A stretch of 44,766 nt of DNA from Candidatus Woesearchaeota archaeon (GCA_018692915.1 JABHLG010000002.1:1-44766); one strand, 5' to 3'; counted from the stretch's first letter, positions 28,977-38,237 are shown. The notes: generated by a model not told the origin, from the letters alone. Numbers and translations are program-made.

Positions 28977-30340
28977 AATTAAATAAAAAAGCAGGAATAA
29001 AAGATTATGGTTTAGAAATAGCTATATCTCTTATAGTTATTGGAGTTATTCTTGTTATAGTACCTGGAATTATATTTGGAATTATTGGAGTAATTCCAGA
29101 TGCAGTTTGTAATTATAATGTTCAGTTTGCTACTCTTGTAACTATAGATGGCGTAGGTGCTAAGATCCCTTTTTGTCATCAGTATGAAGAGATGATTGAA
29201 ATTACTGTAGATAATAAAGTTGATTGTAATTCTTTTATTAATTTTGAAGGTGGTGAAAATTATAAAGATCTCTGCGAGAAAAATAAGGAAACAGCGGAGT
29301 GGAAGAAAAAATATGTTTCTCAGCAAATCATGCATCTTCTTGAAAGATGTATTTACATGTCTGGACGAAATGATGAAGTAAATGTTGATTGTTTTGAATT
29401 TAATTTTACAGGTATTAATGAAGGAATAACTATGGCAGATATAACTGAAGCAAGAACTATATCAAAATCATATTATAAAGGAGAATCAAAATTATCAAAT
29501 AGAGATTTATCTCATCGGATTTGGTTTAATTTTGATGCTAGTATTATCCCTGCTGATTCTAAAATAGTTATTGATTGGAAAGAAGACGAGTTCTTTGGTG
29601 GTGATCCAGGTCGCATTGTTATTAGTACTAAAGAATTCCTATGTGATGCGCTTTGTGATGCATATGACCTGGAAGATAATCAACAAGCTGGAGTAGATTA
29701 TAAAGATAGAGGATGTAGAAAGATTCATTATTGTGAAGAACTTGCTGATATAAATTATATTGATGATAAATGTGGAAATGGGCGTTGCGAAGATAAAGAA
29801 AATCCAAGTAATTGCCCACAAGACTGTCCAGCAGGAACAATTAGCACCCCATTTAATGTTGATGCTTCTGGAGCAATGGGATGGGATACTTGCGAAACAA
29901 TAGATGATGGAATAGATGCAGCAAAAAAATTTTGTATATGCAATGGTTATGATGATGTAGCACCAGGAGATTCTTGTAATAAAGAAACAAAAGTTCCTTC
30001 TAGATATGAATATAGATATACATGGTCAATTGATGATGATTGTAATATTATTAAAGGAACTAAATTAGCTGGTGGTGGTTCAGCAGTTACAAAAATAAAA
30101 TGTATAATAAATGAACCAGAACCTGATGCAGGAACTTGTGAAGTTTATCCAACTAAATCTGAAGATAGAATTATTTGTGGGGAATATAGAGGTAATGCAG
30201 CATTATGTAATGTTATTGGATGTATTTGGTATAATGATGGATCTTGGACTTGTAAGGGAGTAAGTAAGTGTAGCGATATTAAAACTAAAACAGGGTGTAA
30301 TATAGCAGAAGCAAACAAAGACTGTGTTTGGAAAGAATAA
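28973..30340 (+). CDS. Large Cys-rich pilin-like protein
   Basis: MKLNKKAGIKDYGLEIAISLIVIGVILVIVPG; CGNGRCEDKENPSNCPQDC; C-terminal CNVIGCIWYNDGSWTCKG and GCNIAEANKDCVW. Confidence 0.68.
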   Translation: MKLNKKAGIKDYGLEIAISLIVIGVILVIVPGIIFGIIGVIPDAVCNYNVQFATLVTIDGVGAKIPFCHQYEEMIEITVDNKVDCNSFINFEGGENYKDLCEKNKETAEWKKKYVSQQIMHLLERCIYMSGRNDEVNVDCFEFNFTGINEGITMADITEARTISKSYYKGESKLSNRDLSHRIWFNFDASIIPADSKIVIDWKEDEFFGGDPGRIVISTKEFLCDALCDAYDLEDNQQAGVDYKDRGCRKIHYCEELADINYIDDKCGNGRCEDKENPSNCPQDCPAGTISTPFNVDASGAMGWDTCETIDDGIDAAKKFCICNGYDDVAPGDSCNKETKVPSRYEYRYTWSIDDDCNIIKGTKLAGGGSAVTKIKCIINEPEPDAGTCEVYPTKSEDRIICGEYRGNAALCNVIGCIWYNDGSWTCKGVSKCSDIKTKTGCNIAEANKDCVWKE

Positions 30341-30388
30341 ATTGTAAGATATTAGAAGAATTTATATTAAACCTGTGTATTGGGTTAT

Positions 30389-30514
30389 ATGATACAGAAG
30401 AAGCTAAATAAAAAAGGGCGCATTGAATTAAGAGTTATTTTAGCAATGATTATGATCATAATTACAACAATTGTTGCAATTGCTATTATAAGACCCCTAG
30501 TTGCAGGTCTATAA
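30389..30514 (+). CDS. Small pilin-like protein
   Basis: Untracked 41 aa ORF: MIQKKLNKKGRIELRVILAMIMIIITTIVAIAIIRPLVAGL. Confidence 0.55.
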   Translation: MIQKKLNKKGRIELRVILAMIMIIITTIVAIAIIRPLVAGL

Positions 30515-30524
30515 GGATATATAA

Positions 30525-31310
30525 ATGACAGAAGTAAATGAAATAATTCTGTATATTGGAATACTTATTGCTACAATTATGATTTTAGTTGTTGGTATGA
30601 ATTTACTTCCAATGGCAGATAGAGGACCAGGTTATGTTGCGAAAAAAACAGCATTTACATTAGATACTGTTGCTGCAGCACCAGGAGAAGTTTCAGTTGA
30701 GTATGATATTTCTGATAAAGATGTTTCAATGGTCTGGTTTGAGGAACCAAAAGGAAGAGTTCATGTTTCTAGATATGATATATGTAATTATGTTAAAAGA
30801 CTGCTCAAGGAAGGAGGCGAAGCAAGTATTGGTATGTTTTTAGATGGAGTATGGGAAACAGGCGTTACCGTTAGAAATTTATTTGGCTTTGCTGTTGCAG
30901 AACCACCTATAACTGGACATCAAGTAGGAGGTATTACAAAATACTTTCAAAATCCAAAAGACTGGGATGATGAAAATCATTATGAAGCAGTTAAAGATCA
31001 AATTAAAACTGCAGATTATAAAAAATCACATATTGAATATGAATTTGATCATTGTGCAGATGATATAGAATTTGGAGAAGCAGCAACTCAAGCAATGATT
31101 AGTATTTATTTCTGCGAAAATCCAATTCCTATATATGGAGATATAACTGGTCTAGTTTGTGATTGGACAAATATTGATAAGATTAGCGATTGTGACGCAT
31201 TAGTTGCAGGGTTTTTTGGAGATCCTGCTTATATAAATCCAGAAAAACTTATTATAGGAAAAACTGGAGATAAAATAACTGTTGAGGGAGTGAAGACTAA
31301 ATGCGAATAG
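30525..31310 (+). CDS. Membrane-anchored pilus-locus protein
   Basis: N-terminal TM (IILYIGILIATIMILVVGMNLL), soluble ectodomain, overlap with the downstream gene. Confidence 0.55.
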   Translation: MTEVNEIILYIGILIATIMILVVGMNLLPMADRGPGYVAKKTAFTLDTVAAAPGEVSVEYDISDKDVSMVWFEEPKGRVHVSRYDICNYVKRLLKEGGEASIGMFLDGVWETGVTVRNLFGFAVAEPPITGHQVGGITKYFQNPKDWDDENHYEAVKDQIKTADYKKSHIEYEFDHCADDIEFGEAATQAMISIYFCENPIPIYGDITGLVCDWTNIDKISDCDALVAGFFGDPAYINPEKLIIGKTGDKITVEGVKTKCE

Positions 31311-31771
31311 GTAAAAAGGGATTTTCAAGTTTTGAAAAGGTTTGGAATTTGTTACTTGCACTTGCATTGCTAGCATTTGGAGTTTTTGCAGTTATTATGC
31401 CAGCTATTGGAGAATATTATGTTATGACTGATTTTTCAGTTAATCAATTGCAAAATGATATTTTAACTTCTCGCTTTATGACATCACCTGACTGTCTTGC
31501 TTTTGAAGATGCACCAGGAGTAACGCACGCAGGAGTTATTGATTTAGATAAAATTTCTAATGCAAATAATTGTTTAGATGATGAACCATTTATACTTAAA
31601 TTATATAATTATGATGATTATGATGGTGGAACACCTATTGAGACAGAGGAGAATTTACCAAATAATATTAAAGAACCACAAACATATACTTTTTTAGTTA
31701 ATTATGTGGAAGAAGGTTGTTATTCTAATTGTGAACTTAATCTTGCTGTGCTGGAGGTAACTACACGATGA
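31301..31771 (+). CDS. Pilin-like protein
   Basis: MRIGKKGFSSFEKVWNLLLALALLAFGVFAV. Confidence 0.65.
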   Translation: MRIGKKGFSSFEKVWNLLLALALLAFGVFAVIMPAIGEYYVMTDFSVNQLQNDILTSRFMTSPDCLAFEDAPGVTHAGVIDLDKISNANNCLDDEPFILKLYNYDDYDGGTPIETEENLPNNIKEPQTYTFLVNYVEEGCYSNCELNLAVLEVTTR

Positions 31772-32199
31772 ACAAACAGGGATTTGAAGGGTTTTTTGCA
31801 TTTGTATTTTCGCTTCTTATTTTAGGGATTTTAGCAATAAGTGTCTTATTTTTCAAAGCAGATGTAGAGCTGTTCTTTGATGTTGAAGAAGTAACTCGCT
31901 TTGAGGGCTGTGATGTAACTCTTTTGAATGTTCTACGTGCAGAAGTTACAGATGTAAATGGAAATAGTTTAGGTTATGATTATGCAGAAGCAATTGGCAG
32001 AAATGGTGTATCTTCTGTTAAATTAAATATTGAAGAATTAGTTGAGCCGATTTTCAAAGACAAAACAGTGGTATTTAAAGATACATCCTGTGCTACTGCA
32101 GATTTAAGCAAGTGCTGCTCGCAAATTGTTCCAAAATATAAACCTGAACAAGGAGAGCTTTCTTATGTGGAGGTAAGTTTAGTTGATGAAACAAAATAA
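31768..32199 (+). CDS. Pilin-like protein
   Basis: MNKQGFEGFFAFVFSLLILGILAISVLFF; ATGA overlap with the previous gene. Confidence 0.65.
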   Translation: MNKQGFEGFFAFVFSLLILGILAISVLFFKADVELFFDVEEVTRFEGCDVTLLNVLRAEVTDVNGNSLGYDYAEAIGRNGVSSVKLNIEELVEPIFKDKTVVFKDTSCATADLSKCCSQIVPKYKPEQGELSYVEVSLVDETK

Positions 32200-32683
32200 A
32201 GCGCAAGTAGAGTTTTTTGCAATAGTTTTCCTAGTTGTAACTGTTTTAGTTGGGATTTTTGCACTAAGTCAGCAAGATTCAACATATATTGACGATATGG
32301 GGAAAGATCAGAATCAGATTCTAAATAGCTATACTGTTGCAGAAGGAGCTAAGATGTATATTGAAAAAAGCGCAGAGTATTCTGTAGATTACGCAATTGA
32401 TGAAAGCACTTATTGCACAGATGGAAACAAAGAAGATTTTATAGATAAATTTGATGTTCCTTTTAGGAAATATATATATAAAAATAATTTACCCACTGAA
32501 AATATGGGATTAAATATAGAATTTCCTTTTGATATATTACATCAACCAGAATATGATATAACAGGAAATATTTTAGAAATTGATATGCCTTATAATTTAA
32601 TTGTAACAAATGACAATACTGATTTTAAAATTAAAACTGAAATTTCAGCAGATTTAGAATTTGATATAAGTGAGCTTTGTTGA
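32183..32683 (+). CDS. Pilin-like protein
   Basis: MMKQNKAQVEFFAIVFLVVTVLVGIFALSQQ; KAQVEF resembles archaeal class III signal peptides. Confidence 0.65.
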   Translation: MMKQNKAQVEFFAIVFLVVTVLVGIFALSQQDSTYIDDMGKDQNQILNSYTVAEGAKMYIEKSAEYSVDYAIDESTYCTDGNKEDFIDKFDVPFRKYIYKNNLPTENMGLNIEFPFDILHQPEYDITGNILEIDMPYNLIVTNDNTDFKIKTEISADLEFDISELC

Positions 32684-32684
32684 T

Positions 32685-33407
32685 TTACTTATTTTTTAAA
32701 ATATCTCTTATTTTCCAACCAGAATCGCGACTTACATCTATTGTAACATTATATGGATTGTCTTCATGTGTATCTACAACTTCATGATATCCTCTTTCAT
32801 ATACTTGAATTACTCGAGAATTATTTTTAAATCCTAAACCCCAACCTTTATATGAAGTACGTAATATTTCCCACCATTTTCTTTCCCAATCAGGACTTAC
32901 TAGCTTAACTATTAATTCAGTTATTTTTTCACCATCTTTTTTTACTTCATTTACTTCTGAATCTACACCATCTACAAGTATTGGAATATTTCTACCATAT
33001 TTGAAGAAATTATTTGCAGCAGTTACATTGTGTGTTCCATTATTTATGGTCTGCATATAAATACTAGATGATATTATAGTATTCTTAAATTGTGTTCCAT
33101 TATTCACAATTATTCCATCAAAATTATAATCATATGTATCATTATTTTTGTTATTATTACTCTCCTGTCCAATGCAACCAGTAAATATTGATGCCCCAGC
33201 AAATGTTAAAGCAAGTAATATTGCTGTAAAAGGATCAATCTCTCCAAATCCAGAAGATTGAATTACTTTAACTTCAAGATCTTCAGCAGAAGTTATACCT
33301 TGCTTTTTAGCTACATTTTTTTCATTTTTTAGATTAATATTATTCATATATTGCTTTGGATTTACTTTCGGGGCTTGATATATGCCTCTATGTGCAAATG
33401 TTGTCAT
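32685..33407 (-). CDS. Surface protein with GFGEIDPFTAILLA segment
   Basis: AKKQGITSAEDLEVKVIQSSGFGEIDPFTAILLALTFAGAS, then an Asn-rich ectodomain. Confidence 0.55.
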   Translation of the reverse strand: MTTFAHRGIYQAPKVNPKQYMNNINLKNEKNVAKKQGITSAEDLEVKVIQSSGFGEIDPFTAILLALTFAGASIFTGCIGQESNNNKNNDTYDYNFDGIIVNNGTQFKNTIISSSIYMQTINNGTHNVTAANNFFKYGRNIPILVDGVDSEVNEVKKDGEKITELIVKLVSPDWERKWWEILRTSYKGWGLGFKNNSRVIQVYERGYHEVVDTHEDNPYNVTIDVSRDSGWKIRDILKNK

Positions 33408-33436
33408 ACTAAATTACACTAAAAAACCTTAAAAGA

Positions 33437-35509
33437 TTACTTATTCTTCTTTTTCTTGAGTTTTCTCTTAGCAAACCAGCCACTTGCTATCAATGCAGAC
33501 AAAAACCAGAGTGGATTCACACTCCAACCCTTACTTGATTCTGAAGATTGCATAAAGTAAATAATATCTCCCTTGTGAACGCTACCAGATATTTTTTCTG
33601 AATTATTTTTATTTGAAAATACTGATGTATGATGACCTCTTTCAGTGCCTATTAATTTAACTTCTTTTAAGTTGACATGAGGTTTAATATATACAAATTC
33701 TCCATCTTTAGAGATATAACCATCTTTACCTAGCTGGTTTATTATTTTTCCATTATTATAACCAATTATTCTACCTTCTTTGTCTGTGATTATCCATGCA
33801 ACAGGCGATAAAACTTGTCCATAGTAACTATTGCTTATCTTGCCTTCTAAACTACCTCTTTGCTCTTCAATTGTAGGTGCATGCAAGCCAATATCTTTTC
33901 TTTGAGCAAATCCATTATCATCTGTAATATACATAAATACTTTGAAATTTCCATGCTGATTTGCTGCAGTCATAAGTGCATCTGCTAATCCATGTGTGAC
34001 TACGTCTGCAGGAAATATATTTATTATTCCTCCAGCCATATCTGTCTCAAAACTTCCATTTGCATTAGGACTAACTGTAGATACAATTTCTTCACCACTA
34101 TCGGATTTTATAACAACCTGTGTATTGTCATACTGAGAAATCCCTTCAACATGAACATCAACAACTCGCTTTGGATTTTCAAATAAATTTACCAAATCAT
34201 TAACTGGATTTGGTTTAATTGCAGTAATTGTTGCATTTTGTGGCTTGATTTTTTCTGGCTTATTCATCTCAAAGGTTTTAAGATTCTTATCATCACTACC
34301 AATGTATAAATCACCAAATTTACAGAAGACAATATCTTTAGATGTCTGCTCACCAGCAACATAAGTGTTACCTTTTTCCATATTTAGCATCGATTTAACA
34401 AAATTCCAAACGCCTGTTTTAGGAGCATGTTCTGTGAGTAAGTGATCTCCTAAAATTAATGGTTCACCTATGTGATTTATTTCATTGATTTTCTCGAGAT
34501 TTTCACCATTTATCTTATATGTTATTAGTTTTGTGTTTTCACTAAGATGTTTTGTGTCTGAAATTCCAAGATATAATTTATCATCTTTCTTTGCAACAGA
34601 CCAGAAGAAAGACCCCTCTGGTTCAAAATCCACTGTTGTAGACGCTTTTTCATTTAGATCGCTATCTAAAAGAGCCAAATAAAGTCCTTCAATAGCGCCC
34701 TTAATTCTACAAATCGGATTCTCGTCCTGCTTTATAGCACCTTCTGTTAAAATATCAGAAAGTTCTTCAACCTCATCTAAATTTTCATTAACAATAACAT
34801 GATCATTCGTTATGATATTATTCCTTAAGTAAAGTCCTTTATTTATATCAATGATTTCAGTATGTTTTTCATCAAGTTCTTTTCTTTCATCAATTTTTGG
34901 ATTATCTGGATTTTTTAAGTCAATTTTTGTAATATAATTAGCTCCTTCTCTGTCTTCAAGAACAAAAGCAGCATCGCCCTTAACTTCAACATCATGAATT
35001 GTTTCAGCTCCACCATATATATTCTTAAGCGTAGGTTTAGCAGTATCTGTAATATTTGTAATAGCAACGTCCCCCTCTAAATTTCCTGAAACCACATAAT
35101 TATTCGTTCCTTTGGAATATAAATCCATATTTAGAGATTTACCATGCTCATTATCACTTACGCCAATTGTTTTTAGAATTTTAACGTCATCTAATCGCAC
35201 ACCTTTGACGACCGGAGAGTTATCTGAATTATAATTATTTTTAGTATCTTGATTAACTCCACCTGAATTAGCAAGACCTACAGATGCTGCAGCGCCAATA
35301 AATGCGCCTGCAAGTAATATTGCTGTAAAAGGGTCAATTTCACCAAAACCTTCTGGTTTAATTACTCTAACTTCAAGGTCTTCAGAAGAAGTTCCACCTT
35401 GTTTTTTAGCTTGACATATATCTTGATTAAAATTGGCTTTTCTAGCAACTTCTTTAGGATTATATTGGATAAAATTATTATGTGATTTATTCACTTGCCT
35501 GTGATACAT
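33437..35509 (-). CDS. Large surface protein, beta-propeller-like, with GFGEIDPFTAILLA segment and C-terminal TM anchor
   Basis: AKKQGGTSSEDLEVRVIKPEGFGEIDPFTAILLAGAFIG; repeats such as GDVAITNITDTAKPTL and NYITKIDLKNPDNPK; C-term NPLWFLSALIASGWFAKRKLKKKKNK. Confidence 0.6.
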   Translation of the reverse strand: MYHRQVNKSHNNFIQYNPKEVARKANFNQDICQAKKQGGTSSEDLEVRVIKPEGFGEIDPFTAILLAGAFIGAAASVGLANSGGVNQDTKNNYNSDNSPVVKGVRLDDVKILKTIGVSDNEHGKSLNMDLYSKGTNNYVVSGNLEGDVAITNITDTAKPTLKNIYGGAETIHDVEVKGDAAFVLEDREGANYITKIDLKNPDNPKIDERKELDEKHTEIIDINKGLYLRNNIITNDHVIVNENLDEVEELSDILTEGAIKQDENPICRIKGAIEGLYLALLDSDLNEKASTTVDFEPEGSFFWSVAKKDDKLYLGISDTKHLSENTKLITYKINGENLEKINEINHIGEPLILGDHLLTEHAPKTGVWNFVKSMLNMEKGNTYVAGEQTSKDIVFCKFGDLYIGSDDKNLKTFEMNKPEKIKPQNATITAIKPNPVNDLVNLFENPKRVVDVHVEGISQYDNTQVVIKSDSGEEIVSTVSPNANGSFETDMAGGIINIFPADVVTHGLADALMTAANQHGNFKVFMYITDDNGFAQRKDIGLHAPTIEEQRGSLEGKISNSYYGQVLSPVAWIITDKEGRIIGYNNGKIINQLGKDGYISKDGEFVYIKPHVNLKEVKLIGTERGHHTSVFSNKNNSEKISGSVHKGDIIYFMQSSESSKGWSVNPLWFLSALIASGWFAKRKLKKKKNK

Positions 35510-35556
35510 ATTATACTATAAACGAAACAATTTTAAGGGTTTCAATCCTCTAGAAA

Positions 35557-35757
35557 TCACTTAAATTGACCATATCTCCAATAATGGACTAATCCTGCCA
35601 CACAAGTCATAACTGATAAGAAAACTAAAACGCCCGCCATCCAATAAGATATTAATGTTTCTAGTGCTAAAAGTTTACTTATTCCGAAAGCAACAAATCC
35701 CAGTGAAAAAATAAGTAGACTGTAACTTACTTCAGTATAAGCTTCTTTTTCAACCAT
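35557..35757 (-). CDS. Small two-TM protein
   Basis: 66 aa, two hydrophobic segments. Confidence 0.5.
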   Translation of the reverse strand: MVEKEAYTEVSYSLLIFSLGFVAFGISKLLALETLISYWMAGVLVFLSVMTCVAGLVHYWRYGQFK

Positions 35758-35787
35758 ATTTAAGAAAGCAGATACTTCTATTTAACG

Positions 35788-35921
35788 TTTTTTCTCTATA
35801 GCAACCTTTAAAACAAACTTCAAAAAGTTTGACCATTTGCTCGGCGCGTTGCGACCGAGCGCCTATCGGCGATGAGCTTCGCACAGTAAATTAATTTTTT
35901 TCTCTATAGCAACCTTTAAAA
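35788..35921 (+). repeat. 26-bp promoter-containing direct repeat flanking a GC-rich hairpin segment
   Basis: TTTTTTCTCTATAGCAACCTTTAAAA at 35788-35813 and 35896-35921; between them GCTCGG...CCGAGC (35839-35860) and CGCC-TATC-GGCG (35860-35871). Confidence 0.75.
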
Positions 35922-35943
35922 ATCACTCAAACCGTCTAACTTA

Positions 35944-36510
35944 ATGGCAAAGCTAAGAAATGCCAATGCATATCGAAGAATTAAAAGACCTTATACACGA
36001 ATATCAAAATATAAGCGAAGGGCTTACATTAAGGGAGTTCCAGGGTCTAGAATTCAATTATTTGATATGGGTGATCTTACTACTGATTTTCCAATAAAAT
36101 ATAAGTTAGTCGCAACTAAAGATATTAATTTAAGACACAATGCGTTAGAAGCTGGAAGAATGGCTGCAACACACTTACTTGGAAGACAATTTGGTAAGAA
36201 AGGTTTTACACTTCATATTCACGCTTTTCCACATCATATTATGCGAGAAAATGCATTAGCAACAGGAGCTGGAGCAGATAGAATGCAGACAGGTATGAGA
36301 AATGCTTTTGGAAAATCTGTTGGAAAATCTGCACAAGTTAAGAAAGGAAAAGTCATAATGACTGTCGGAGTTCCTGAGAATGGGGCTCATTTTGCAAGAG
36401 AAGCTCTTAGAAAATCCTCAAGCAAATTCCCAATTAAATGTAGTGTAGAAAAAATAGAACCAATTGTTAAGAAAGTAAAGAAAGTAGAAAAACCAAAGAA
36501 ATCTGAGTAA
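35944..36510 (+). CDS. rpl10e: Ribosomal protein L10e (uL16 family)
   Basis: RRIKRPYTRISKYKRRAYIKGVPGSRI, HIHAFPHHIMRENALATGAGADRMQTGMRNAFGK. Confidence 0.95.
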   Translation: MAKLRNANAYRRIKRPYTRISKYKRRAYIKGVPGSRIQLFDMGDLTTDFPIKYKLVATKDINLRHNALEAGRMAATHLLGRQFGKKGFTLHIHAFPHHIMRENALATGAGADRMQTGMRNAFGKSVGKSAQVKKGKVIMTVGVPENGAHFAREALRKSSSKFPIKCSVEKIEPIVKKVKKVEKPKKSE

Positions 36511-36564
36511 TTATCTTCTATAAACTATACAAACTTTTTAATCAACTAGTGCCTTGTATTTATT

Positions 36565-38187
36565 ATGGACCATTCATTTATTTACTGGCTGAAAAACCTA
36601 TCTGTAGCAGATTCAAGTCAAGTTGGTGAAAAGGCAGCATATTTAGCAGAATTACATAATAAACAAATACCTGTGCCAAATGCATTTGTGATTAGCACAG
36701 AATTTTATGATAAAGTTATAGCAAATTTTAGAACCGAGATTGAAGATGCTTTGAGTTCTGTTTCAGATTTACAATCAGCATATAATGCAGCAACAAAAAT
36801 TAGGGATATTTTATCAAAATTCTCATTAACTCAAGAATCAAGAGATACTTTGCTTGACCAATATAAGAAAATTCCCGATTATGTTGAGCATGAGAGAATG
36901 AGCGAGCTAACAAAACAATTAGTGACCTCTGGTAGAGATTTGCCATTTGTAGCAGTTAGAGCATCTCCAACTAAGAATATGCCATTTCAATTTAAACCTA
37001 TTTTAAATGCATATGGAATTGAACAGATTTCAGATGCAATTAAGAAAATTATTTTAGCTACATTTTCCCCACAAGCAATATATTATAGATATAAACATAA
37101 TATAGGTCATTTTGATTTCTCCATAGCAATAATTGTTCAGAAAATGGCTCATGCAGTAAAATCAGGAGATATGTTTACAATAAATCCAATTAAAAATTCA
37201 AAATCAGAGATTTACGCTCAAGCAGTTTGGGGTATTAATAATAACCTTATGAGTAATCCAAGTTCATATATTTTTGATAAGCATGCAAAGAAGATTTTAG
37301 ATAAACGCGAAACAGAGCAAGATAAATATTATACAAGAAATGCTCAGTTTGGAGAACTTCTTTTGGAACCACTTCCGGACAATATGAAAAATATGTCTGT
37401 TCTCACTGAAAGAGAGCTTACAGTTTTAGCAGATTTAGCAGCTAAAGTAGAGCATATTATGAATTTTCCACAACATATTGAGTGGGCTGTAGAGCGAAAT
37501 GCGATACTTGTTATTCAAACTAGACCAATAACTCGAATATTTGAAAAGCCATTAATTTCATCTGAAACTGGAATTCTATTGAATTCATTAACTTCTTCTG
37601 GAAAAGCACTCCATGTTTTATCAAAAGAAGATTATTCAAAAATAACCTCCGAGAGTATTATAATTACAAGTAGCACTGAGCGAAATATATTTCCATATTT
37701 AGTTCAATCTACAGGTTTTGTTAATAAAGCAAATGGATTAACTTCCCCAATATCACAGATTTGCAGAGATTTTTCAATACCTGCACTGTTTCAGGCAAAA
37801 GATGACTTTGATAGAGTTGCAGAAGGTCAAGAAATTAAATTTAATGGACAAAATTGTGAGATTGTTCAGCCAATTGCACCACCACAAATAGCACAACCAA
37901 GTTATGCTCCCCCATTCCCCCAAAATCACCAGAGTTATTCAGAGCAGCAACAACCAGCACAATCTATGGGCTATGCAACATCAGAGCAAGATGATTTTGC
38001 TACAATTAAATCACAATTTGAGCAATTAGAAAGAAGCCTTAGTGAAAATGTATCAAAAGAAGCTCAGCGTAGAGCTGCTGGAGAACATATTTCTGAAGAA
38101 GATTTCAAACGTTCTCAATTAGTATCTGAACTTGAATGGCAAATCCGTAATCTTAGAAAAAAACTAGATAGTTCTAATCAATTATAA
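36565..38187 (+). CDS. PEP synthase/PPDK-like N-terminal protein, probable pseudoenzyme
   Basis: VGEKAAYLAELHNKQIPVPNAFVIS, IEWAVERNAILVIQTRPI, degenerate mobile domain NGLTSPISQICRDFSIPAL; no TIM-barrel domain. Confidence 0.75.
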   Translation: MDHSFIYWLKNLSVADSSQVGEKAAYLAELHNKQIPVPNAFVISTEFYDKVIANFRTEIEDALSSVSDLQSAYNAATKIRDILSKFSLTQESRDTLLDQYKKIPDYVEHERMSELTKQLVTSGRDLPFVAVRASPTKNMPFQFKPILNAYGIEQISDAIKKIILATFSPQAIYYRYKHNIGHFDFSIAIIVQKMAHAVKSGDMFTINPIKNSKSEIYAQAVWGINNNLMSNPSSYIFDKHAKKILDKRETEQDKYYTRNAQFGELLLEPLPDNMKNMSVLTERELTVLADLAAKVEHIMNFPQHIEWAVERNAILVIQTRPITRIFEKPLISSETGILLNSLTSSGKALHVLSKEDYSKITSESIIITSSTERNIFPYLVQSTGFVNKANGLTSPISQICRDFSIPALFQAKDDFDRVAEGQEIKFNGQNCEIVQPIAPPQIAQPSYAPPFPQNHQSYSEQQQPAQSMGYATSEQDDFATIKSQFEQLERSLSENVSKEAQRRAAGEHISEEDFKRSQLVSELEWQIRNLRKKLDSSNQL

Positions 38188-38237
38188 TATGGAATTTCAA
38201 GATTTAGCAAAGAGTAACCAACGCTAAAGAAATATTT

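Noticed and set aside
29012-29840. Antisense ORFs rich in Tyr/Asn/Ile
   Set aside because: Shadow ORFs of an AT-rich coding gene; no recognisable motifs.
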